A program made the translations under genes and the position numbers. A stretch of 64,000 bases of DNA. It comes from Cyathus striatus (lineage: Eukaryota > Basidiomycota > Agaricomycetes > Agaricales > Nidulariaceae). Below are positions 46,180 through 56,410 of this stretch, one piece after another. Location of the stretch: positions 682,001 to 746,000 of the forward strand of contig JAOVFP010000002.1 of NCBI GenBank assembly GCA_025738555.1, given 5' to 3'. Below the pieces are notes generated by a model that ran no database searches, had not been told where the DNA came from, and was given only the letters and a program-made list of their open reading frames with translations. Numbering within the stretch: position 1 is the first letter of the stretch; every line of letters begins with the position of its first letter.

Positions 46180-46499
46180 CAGGTGCATGCAATTGGACAG
46201 GGTGTGGACCATGGCCTTGAGATACAAATACAAAAAAACCCACCCCACATATGGATGTCATAGAAGCTGAAGAACATTCTGTCAGGGGATATGAGAAGTT
46301 GATATAGTATCTGTAGTATGAATGTAACACAATAAATCAGCCCAGAGGTACCACAAAGGCGCATCAACATGACTAGAGGTAGAACACAGAATGAGGCAGG
46401 TTTCAGTAAATGAGGATTTCAGAAGTTGATAATGTATGAAAGACAGAGGACAAACATTACACATACACGCCAAGTACATATAGGCTATTAACTATTGGC

Positions 46500-47115
46500 A
46501 GGTTCCTACCACACATCTGATGTTAATGATGTAGAAAGTTAAGCTGAATGGAAATGAATGGTGGGTGGGGTACCTGTGGGCATCGATTAACCATATGAGC
46601 AGAATGAAAGCATAGATGAAAGCGGACATATGATTGTAGTTCGAGCCTACACTCTCAGGGCCCGTACTCCACTCAACTCCTGCACGCAGGAACTCTTGGC
46701 CTATACCCTTGTACACTTCAGCTGCTGGTTATGCTAAGTAAAAGACTGTGAGTGAAGGAGAATAGCAACATGTGTAGGATGAACCAGCATGAGGGGTATG
46801 TTCCATCAGAGGTGCACCACATGCCTGCTGTAGCCCTCAACATGACACACACAGCATGTCATGACTTGTTTCACCAAATACTGCATCTGCCTATGCACAG
46901 TGTAGAAGACTGTCACATTGAGGGATGCGATGTCAATTTGACATTGCAGAAGGTATGCGGGGAAGGAAGTCCACTGTATAGGTGCATCAGCCTGATGAAA
47001 ATGAAGAGGGAAGAGGGACGTACATCATCGCAGATTTGGCACCCACCACAAACAATCAAGCCTGGACATTGTGGTTAAACGTTGAAGCTCGTCCAGGGAT
47101 TTTTCTAGTGGTAAT
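46500..47115. repeat. Dispersed repeat R1, copy 5 (diverged, CpG-depleted)
   Basis: Shares ordered landmarks with copies 1-4: an ATATGAGCAGAATGAA(A/T)GC stretch near 46591, GGGCCCGTACTCCACTCAAC, and AAGAGGGAAGAGGGACGTAC near 47006. CpG sites of the other copies are mostly TpG/CpA here. Confidence 0.5.
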
Positions 47116-49600
47116 GTTGGTCCAAGAAGCCTTTTGCCCTGCATATGAGTATATGAGTATGTTGATGCGCAGGTGTATGCCTCACTTCGTAGCCAAATTG
47201 TTGGCCTGTTAGCAATTTCGAGATGCGTGGGAAGTTGATGAAAGAGATCAGTAGGGATGGAAGTATGGCATGGTTAGCGAAGCCTATACAGGGAGCTGAA
47301 TGTTACACATTGATGGCACAGTCCCCTATATATTGCAACACTGGTTAATATCGTTTGAGTTGGAATACACATGCATTGCAGTACACATACCTGAAACTTG
47401 CCCGAAGCCATACCCTAGAGAGCACCACATATCATCTCTCCAAGACATATCAATTGTATTTCTGATATGTATCGCTAAGTTGGGGGTCTGGAGCAAGTGA
47501 GGATGGAGGGGAATTTGAAAGAGGCATTGATGTTTATGATGATGAAGAACACTTCAGCGACTGACTCAGATAGGATTTGAGGGCAATTTCACAGTATTGC
47601 AATGTGAGAATGTGAGAGCAGTGGAACATGCAACGTTGGCTATGCAGCTCAGCTTCAAAGGTGTGATGTCCAGAACTTCGAGAATGATGGTGACGTTGGA
47701 ACTGCCAGGAAACACTGTTTGGCTTTATTTGGCAGCTGGCACCAGGTGATTACCAGTTTGAACACCCTCCATCAGATTCACATGCACACACATGCACACT
47801 GGTGGCATCAGGAAATACCTCATTGGCACAATTAGTGGAATTAGCAAAATATTAGCCAATATAAGCGAAATATAAGCCATTATAAGCAACAATAAGCTCT
47901 ATAAGGAGAATTAGCTAAATAAACTTACCCCCTCCCTTATTGGATACATAATAAGGTAGTATTAGTTCAGTTAAGGTGATATTAGGTTGAGATATGTAGA
48001 ACATAGATACTTATTATACCACCTTAGTTCTGATTTGGCTACTTATTTTCATGCATTAGAATGCTTTAGGTACACTCATTCACCAATATTCCTCATGCAT
48101 TCAAAGTGGAATTAATTAATCCAGGTCATACATGCAACTACATAACAACTAGCATGAACAATACCACAACAGTACCTAATATCCTACTACATGCAACTCA
48201 CCTAACCTTCCCCAGTGGAAATAGAAATCCAGCCAGTGTTCATCAACAGACCTTCATAATTCCACACTCAACAGGGAGCCCTGTGTCGTCATCATGAAAC
48301 AAGGGAGGAGGGAGGAGGGAGAGGGACTGGCTGACATGGCCTCAACAACATTCTTACCAGCGACAGTGACATCATTGAGTGCAGGGGATGAGGAGGGAGG
48401 GATGAGGGAGCTGGATAACATAGCCTCGACACTGTTCTTACCTGTGGCGTCATTGTTTTTATGTTGCAAAGAAGGAGGGGGGCTTGGTGATATGGTGAAG
48501 AGGGGTGGTTGTGAGCGAGATGGCATAGTAAAGAACAGTGGCTATATGAGTGATGTCACTACCTATGATGCATAAATGACAGTGGGGATGTGAGACAGAA
48601 GGAAACATCAAGGGGAGTGGATATATTTGACTTACACAACAATATGTGCCTTGAGGGCCATGTGACATGGCATTGAGAGAGATAGGCATTGAGAGGAATC
48701 AGTGTTGATGATGTGGGCAGTGAGCAAAACATGAGTCTGCTAGTGGTGAACAACAGCTGAGTAGCAGTATAAGTCCCTCTTGTGTGCATAATGATATGGA
48801 AGGCCTGAGAGAGGGGGAGTAGCAGTGAGCGGAGCAAGGCATAGGGGAAGGGAGGTAGTGAATTAATGAGCTAACAAGGAGGAAGAGTGGAAGGGAGAGG
48901 AAGTAAAACAGAAGACGAGCCATGGTGAACAGTGAAAGTGTACAAAAGACCAGGTCGAGACAGAGAAGGGGAATAAGAGAGAGGGAAAGCGAGGAAGATA
49001 CGACATACCCTTGCACAGAAAACCCCACCCCGATGTTCACTTGTTCGCAATGTGTTGATGTGCCACTTCTGCACACAAAATCCAACCACTTCAAGAGAGC
49101 ATTATCACGCTGTTCTCTGTAGCTATGTAGCTGTAAGGGTGAATTATACGAGGTTGTTAGAAGAGAATAGAAGACAAGCTGGACTGTGATAACATACAGG
49201 CAGAGCGCAATGGATATGGTAAGTAAGTAGGCGGATGGTGGGGATAGCTGGTTGAAGCAAAGTTGAAGTTCAGACTCCGAAGCGCTGATGTGTTGCAAAT
49301 GCATTGGCATGTTGATGTGGAAAGTCACATGATCGGTCTGGAGTGCCCTGGGCAGGGTTTAAAATGACTTCAGCCATTACAGTGCTGTTAGTAGTGATAT
49401 GAAGTTCTGACTTTTTGTTGGCTTGTTATTTCTTGCAATATTCAATTGATACTCAGCCTAGTACACACTTCATGCACTTATCCACTCTTCCTGTAATTAC
49501 ATTAAACATGAAACAAGTCATTTCCACAGGAGCTAAGTGCTTGAAACAGGCATGAAAACATACATGAATACAATGATGTGCAAATCTATGTGAGTATTAA
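47116..49600. other. No gene; short tandem tracts
   Basis: 47815-47935 has repeated AATATAAGC / ATTATAAGC words. 48320-48450 contains a roughly 85-bp duplication (CTGACATGGCCTC...TTCTTACC and GGATAACATAGCCTC...TTCTTACC). 48290-49000 is purine-rich. Open frames on the minus strand here (the longest about 209 codons at 49328-48699) lack recognisable domains and have biased Leu/Ser/Tyr/His composition. Confidence 0.45.
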
Positions 49601-49609
49601 TACAATTTG

Positions 49610-49790
49610 ACCAGTTTTTAGTATGTCTTTTATGTATTCTGTCCTAACCAGAAATAAAAATGTTGAATAAGGTCAAACATAAGTGAAGTTTAATGATTTT
49701 AAGGTAATGCCTTTTACTTATTCTATTCTAACCAGAAATAAAAGGCTCAAATAAGGTAATAAGTGAATTTTAGTGATTTTAAGATATTGG
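49610..49790. repeat. Two-copy direct repeat, about 75 bp
   Basis: The series TATTCT, then TAACCAGAAATAAAA, an AATAAGGT word, AAGTGAA(G/T)TTTA and TGATTTTAAG occurs twice in tandem. No known association. Confidence 0.6.
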
Positions 49791-50001
49791 TATTGCTAAT
49801 AATGCTTATTATTCTAAATAGGCCAATGAGGTTTTTCCTGATGTGGCGAGTATCCAATACTGAATCTCAATAAAGAAGTAGGGCTGGCAAGCAGCATAGC
49901 CCACTACCTTAAAGTTACAATGGTGATATAGTTAGAGTAGGGGGAATGAACACAAGATAATTACAATTTTTATAGTACATATATGACAAGTAGTAAATGT
50001 A

Positions 50002-50184
50002 ATGATGTATGTACCAGTAGAATATCACAAGAAGGAAAGCATAGGCATGTCAGTTCAGAAGGAAAAAAGGGTATCCGAGATATTGGCAATGGATGTACTG
50101 GCCTTTACAAAATCACCATCTAAGGTGAAAAAGAAGTTGTTATCAGATATCTTCACTACAGATGACATGTTCACTGAGGAGTAA
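50002..50184 (+). CDS. Small open frame, unknown
   Basis: A 60-codon frame from ATG 50002 with a charged, balanced composition (for example VKKKLLSDIF and an acidic end DDMFTEE). It is neither repeat-derived nor a shadow of another frame. No domain is recognised and no neighbouring exon could be joined to it. It may be an exon of an unknown gene or chance. Confidence 0.2.
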   Translation: MMYVPVEYHKKESIGMSVQKEKRVSEILAMDVLAFTKSPSKVKKKLLSDIFTTDDMFTEE

Positions 50185-50904
50185 TAAGTGTGGGGTAATA
50201 TTAAATAACTGTAATGCCAATGTAATGCAGTGCCGCTTAGTTCTGTGGCACATGTAGCTACAAGTTGGAATCCTCAAGATGAGTAAGGATTCACTTGATA
50301 TGTTCATTGATAGGAACCCATCGTAAAAGGATAAAAATGCATTAATAACATTTTAATAAATGTAGATAACATGCTGACAGGACTATGAAAAGGATATGAA
50401 TGGAAAGTAAGGTTGACAATAATAAGCAAAACACAGAAATATACATGAAGTAAACAATGAAGACACAGAAATGTCCAAGTCTGTGACTACCAGTTAACAT
50501 TGGGTTAATGACAACAAACAGTTCCATGCGCAATATGTCCTGGTGCTGTGCTGTTGAAAAGGAATAGAACTGTGAAAGTCTCAGATAGCAACAATGATGA
50601 CCATTATTGGAAATATTCTTTAGCAGTATCAAAAAGAAACTGAAAATGTAATGAAAGCTGATGTATATGACAGCATATTGTGTGCTCAGTACACTTATAA
50701 ACATCACTGGCATGTCATGCACACAGAAAATGGCTTCATTTTGAGTGAAAAATGCAGTGTATTATAGATGGTGGGCTGGAGTAGGTCAGAGTAGGTGACT
50801 TTCTGTGACATTCCGAAAACACACAACAACAGCCAATCACGAACCAGAGGGGGCATGAAATCTGAAATTTCCTTCTAAAGGAAACCACCATCCCCTAAAA
50901 CCCA

Positions 50905-50930
50905 ACTACCTTAAAAGGTAGTGGGAATAA
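50905..50930. repeat. Palindrome CTACCTTAAAAGGTAG, copy 1
   Basis: A perfect 16-bp inverted repeat within AACCCA-ACTACC...GGTAGTGGGAATAA. A second copy lies near 51625-51650 in the same orientation with matching flanks (AACCCT before, GCGGGAATAA after), and a partial CACTACCTTAAAG occurs near 49900. Confidence 0.65.
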
Positions 50931-51624
50931 ATGTATAATATATAATATATGTATTTAGATTTGTTGAAAGTGCATAAGTAGGCATATCAGTGAAAGTTAA
51001 TTGAAAGGTATATCCTGTTTAAATCAATTTTCATGAAAATGTCACCTAAACTTATTGTTAATGATTCCAGTTAAATTCCACTCATCCTTAGAATAGTATG
51101 CCCAAGCTTAGCAAAATAGCTTTGCTTCTATTTGCTGAGTAAGGCCCACAAGCTACAACATACTCTAATCTACAAACATTTTGTCGACAATGAACATGGT
51201 GTAAAATCTCAACAGTGCAAAAGGCCAAAACCTTGTTGAAACAAGGATCACATGTGCATCACAAGGCAATTCATGAGGGCAACTATGTACATAAATCAAA
51301 CATAAATTACTTAAGTACAGTGGACTTGTGAAGTGGTTCTATCACCAGTTAAGTCCTGATGCATATCTCATAAAGTGTTCTGAGACATACAAGATAATGA
51401 AACATACTACTGAATATAGTGAAAGTTATAATGCAAATTAAAAAATACTTACAAAGGAGCTCTTATCTTCATTGTCTTCAATGGTGCAGTGGAGAAAGTT
51501 GGGAGAAAGCAGTTCTGAGCAGTTGGGATATGGGAATGACCAATATTTCGAACTCATTTAAACTCTGGTTGATGGGAGGTGTTTGCTCTGCAAAATTTGG
51601 TTTTTCATCACCCTACATAACCCT

Positions 51625-51652
51625 ACTACCTTAAAAGGTAGCGGGAATAACA
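51625..51652. repeat. Palindrome CTACCTTAAAAGGTAG, copy 2
   Basis: Same palindrome and flanks as 50905-50930, about 0.7 kb away. The two may be the direct-repeat ends of a small element or target sites duplicated by one. Confidence 0.65.
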
Positions 51653-52500
51653 CAGCTTTAGGTAGCAGGACTGTCAATGGTTGATGAAAAGATTGTTAAT
51701 CAACAAAAGCACATATTAAAATAATACATTATGTTATACTTATTTGATGATTTCAACGCATCTGGATTAAAAATCAATCATGGAGATATCCAGTGTCTTG
51801 GGTCTCTCGTGTCATTAGATAAATGTTATACATAATTATAGGGTACTTATTTTAACAGGTATTGATCATCATTCACAAGCAGTGTGTTCAACTTGTGTTC
51901 AACATTTCACTATCCCGGACCCTGATTAGGAGCAGTGATCAAGTCTGTGCATCACAAAATTTGACTATAAAACTACATTAGTAAACTCCTCTTGATTGCA
52001 CCCAGCTATGCAACACAAGTCTCCATTAATGTAAACTACAAGCAACAACTATGCCACTTGATAACACCCACCACTTTGTTATAGAGAATGCCAATTTAAC
52101 TGAAACAATGATAATAGATGCTGAGGTGTGTTGTTGCATGTCTGGTGTCTATATTTTGTACTTAAAGCACTCAATGTCCTGTTTTCATATTTTTAATCTG
52201 TTATAGATAAACAATCACAATTATATAAGCAACCAAGCAAGGAGTAAATCACTCTCTCCTATTAGAAAGACACCACCCAGCACCTCACAAAACTTCACTG
52301 GGCAAGAAGAATATCTTAAAAGATTGCATGAACAATTTGATAAAAATAATACTCCTGGTAGAAAGATGTTTCTTCTATATGGAATGGGTGGTATTGGTAA
52401 AACACAAATTTGTCTAAAATTCAAAGATGAAGTGTCTGACTAGTGGGCATCATTCTTACCAATCTGATTATGAGATGCTCACTAAATTTCATAGTTATTC

Positions 52501-53704
52501 GAGCTCTTTACACTTAGCCATGTGTTCTGTATGGATCTGCGTGGAATCCATGTGGAATTCATACAGAATTTTCGGAATCCGTGTGGAATCTGCACAGATT
52601 TTTTTCATTTTGGCAGAGGTTTTTTTGGGTCTGTACAGATTCTGCACAGATTCCGAAAATTCTGTATGGATTATGCAGAATTCCTCGGAATTCCGCATTA
52701 CAGATTCTGTACAGAATCTGTACAGAATTTTATCATACTTATTTCCTTGCATGTGACACTCTGCATTAAGCATGACACTAGGTGTAGAGTGTGATACTAG
52801 GTGTTGAGTGTGACACTATATGTTTGTTAGATATTCTGGGTTGCACAGCTTCTTTGACAGCTGTCACATGTCACCTGTCATACTTGACAGTTCTGTGATT
52901 GACAGATATGTGATTGACAGATTGACAGCTGTCAGTTACCTTAGTTACATGGACCTTGGTTGGGACTTTGGTAGACACTCTCAGTTTATATAAACACTCT
53001 GTAACTTGGTAGTAGTTAATAAGTTTCCTCCCCATCTTGTGTCTGTGTCTGTGTTTGTGTCTGAGTCTTTGCTCCACTATCACCCTCTTTGCTTCTTTAT
53101 CACACTCTATTCTCTCAATCACCCTCCTTTATTCTTGTTATTTCTGACAATGTTAAATGTGACACTATAACCGTGACACTAGGTGTTGAGTGTGACACTA
53201 TGCATTAAGTGTGACACTAAGTGTTGAGTGTGATACTAAGCATTGAGTGTCACACTATGCATTAAGCGTGACACTATGCATTAAGTGTGACACTATACAT
53301 TAAACATAACACTATACATTAAGCATGACACTAAGTATTGAGTGTGACACTCTGCATTAAGCATGACACTAAGTGTTGAGTGTGACACTATACATTAAGC
53401 ATAACACTATGCATTAAGTGTGATACTATGCATTGAGAATGATACTATATATTGAGTGTATCATGGATTTTGTATAGTGTGACACTTTTCACCTAGGGTT
53501 ACACTTGACATGTGTGACAAGGCAGCAATGCATAAATCCACACAGAATCCATGCAGAATATGTATGGAATCCATATAGAATAATCACCTCTAATAATAAT
53601 AATAGCTACTGTATAAATTCTGTATGGTATCTATACAGGTCTGTATGGGTCTGTACAGATCCACACAGATCCATACAGACCTCTTGGGGGAGTGTAAATT
53701 ACTG
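52501..53704. mobile_element. Non-autonomous KDZ-family element, 1204 bp, in NLR3
   Basis: The 8-bp duplication AGTTATTC is perfect at 52493-52500 and 53705-53712. Ends GAGCTCTTTACACTT and (opposite strand) CAGTAATTTACACTCC match the 10 kb KDZ element ends at most positions. No transposase. Subterminal zones are full of CAGATTCTGTACAGA-type words. The centre (52780-53480) has a tandem array of roughly 19-bp units reading GTGTGACACTATGCATTAA. It is probably mobilised in trans by a KDZ transposase. Confidence 0.88.
52780..53480. repeat. Tandem array inside the KDZ-family element
   Basis: More than a dozen imperfect units GTGTGACACTAAGTGTTGA / GTGTGACACTATGCATTAA, interrupted at about 52850-53150 by a different stretch with TGACAGCTGTCA palindromes. 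Confidence 0.8.
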
Positions 53705-55339
53705 AGTTATTCACATATCTTTTGGATTGAACTTCTGAAAACACTGCTGATCAAAGTTTCAAGAACATTTATAAAACCCATGTTATGGATATGCCATCTG
53801 GGGTTTCTTACTCTGCTTCTATGATTCTACAGTGGATAACAAACCTTACAACTGAATAGCTCTTGATTTTTGATAATGCTGATGGCTCACCAGAGATAGT
53901 TGAAACTTTTGTTTCATCTGGAAATAGGGGCAATATTTTGATAACAAGCAGAAATCCAGAACATAAAAGAACTATTTCTCTTACCAACTCTGCAGAAGTG
54001 GTAGTAATGAATGAAAAAACAGCTGTTGAATTGCTTCTAAAAGCTTGTGGTTTAAATAAAAATGCTGAAAAATGTTATAAAGTGGCTGCAGAAATCTGTT
54101 CAATACTATATTATCTTCCACTGGCTATTGATCAAGCTGGGGCATATATAAGTGCTTGGAAACTGTAGCATTAAGAAATATGCACCAGCCTATGAAAGAT
54201 ATAGCTCACAACTAATGACCAACAAAAATTTTAAAGGAGCTTCCAAGTATGATAAGACTGTATATGGAACATGGGAAATATCATTTCAAAAAATACTGGA
54301 AATGGCTAATAATGATGATGATGAAAATGTTATTGCAGCTAAATATGTGATAAGACTAAATGTTTATTTACATAGTATTAACACCACCAACAATGAACAT
54401 AAAGTTCTTAGTTAGATTTATATTTAGTTTGAGGGTGCAAGAGTTTCAAGCAGAGTAAAATGAACAATGTATTTAATAGTAGATAGTGCAATTGCTTTCA
54501 GACACTTTCAGAACAGACTTTTCAGATTTCAGATTTTACTCAGAATTCCAATATCAATTCAGAATGTACTCTACTGTGAGAACAGAAGTACAGCCAGTGT
54601 GGTGCTTGAGGTATTCTAAAGGTATGTCTAACTACTTATATATTTAATTACATGGTGGCGGTCTCATGTGCAATGGGATAGGTATAGTAAGGGCATGTAG
54701 ATTTTACTGGGCCTGCACAAAAGTGAGCGTGGCTGAGTGTGCCACACTCAAGGCCAAATTTTCACACTCAAGGTATATATAATAGTTGTAAAATGCTTGT
54801 TAGAGAGTCAATAATATGTAAAATAAGTGTACATACTGGTTATTATACTATTGTAGTCTTATTATCACCATGAGTAAGGTTTTTAAGAAATATAGAGTGT
54901 CAGATATCAAAAAATAACATGTACATTTCATGCTCAAATGTGAACATGCATGCTCACATCATGCACAAGATTTCATTTCATGCACAGGGTTGAAGGTTCA
55001 TGCACAAGGTCTATACCTTCACACACAGGGTCTAAATTTACACACTCAAGGTGTGTTCTATCATGCTCAAGGTTCACTAATTCACACTCAAGGGTTTAGC
55101 ATCATGCTCACAGGTTTTGTAGTATTTAATGCTACATATATATTGTACCCTTACTGTGAATGTGAATATGTATTCAGGTTCACACATATTTACTTAAGTG
55201 TGATTTTATCAATTAAAATCAAGCCCAGTCAAGTTGAGTGTGAGCATGAATACTATGTTCATGCATGTTCACACTCAATTTAAAATGACATATTACATGA
55301 GCATTGGTTGTAAATATGTACATTATATTCACACTCACT

Positions 55340-56120
55340 GTGTAGTTATGCAGAGTGAGCATGATAGGTATTACCTATCACACTCACACTCAAATTAGAA
55401 GGTCATACTAAGTACACATGAGCATGAATAAAGATTAGTATATATATATTCACACTCACACATATTTACTGTAGAGTGAGCATGATAAATCAAATTAAAA
55501 GGACATACTAAGTACACATGAGTGTGAATACAGATTAGTATATATATTCACACTCACACATATTTACTATAGAGTCAGCATGATAGGTATTACCTATCAC
55601 ACTCACACTCAAATTAATATATATATTCATGCTCACATATATTTACTGTAGAGTGAGTGTGATAGGTAATACCTGTCATGCTCACACTCAAATTATAACA
55701 CCATACTAAGTATATATGAGCTGTGAATACATATTAGATTATACATTCACACTCACATGTATTTACTATAGAGTGAACATGAATTTGAGCATGAGCATGA
55801 TAGGTAACACCTATCATGCTCATGCTCAAATTATAACACTGCACTAAGTACACATGAGCTGTGAATGAAGATTAGAATATTCATGCTCACACTCAAATCA
55901 GTTTATATATCCACACTCACATATATTTACTGTAGAGCGAGCATGAATTTGAGTGTGAGCATGATAGGTAATACCTATCATGCTCATGCTTAAATCAATA
56001 CAAACTCACATATATTTACTGTAGAGTGAGCATGATAGGTATTACCTATCATGCTCACACTCAAATTAGTTTATATATTCACACTCACATATATTTACTG
56101 TAGAGTGAGCATGGATGTAT
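55340..56120. repeat. Array of near-perfect palindromes (GAGCATGATAGGTA type)
   Basis: At least six units of about 100 bp, each with TATATTTACTGTAGAGTGAG followed by a 14-bp arm, a 1-nt spacer and the complementary arm (GAGCATGATAGGTA, then T or A, then TACCTATCATGCTC). Clear perfect examples are near 55958-55986 and 56028-56056; others have CpG-free variants. Confidence 0.85.
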
Positions 56121-56410
56121 AATACATATTATTCATGTTCATGCTCAATCTAATTGAGTTTGAGTGTGAGCATCCATTCACACTCATGGACACTCATACC
56201 AACTATTAATGTGAGAGTGGATAATTATATTTACACCTTTTTAAGACAATACAATACAGGAATATGTCAACTTATTAAGAAATTATCTTCATGCTCATTT
56301 AGGATTTATTCACACTCAAATGTAGGATATTCACACTCACATATAAGATCTTCACACACAGGGTCAATATTCCACACTCACCTATTGAGCATGGAATATC
56401 AGAGTGGTGT

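Noticed and set aside
48699..49328. 209-codon minus-strand open frame
   Set aside because: It lies opposite a purine-rich tract, is Leu/Ser/Tyr/His-biased with no domain, and overlaps other open frames.
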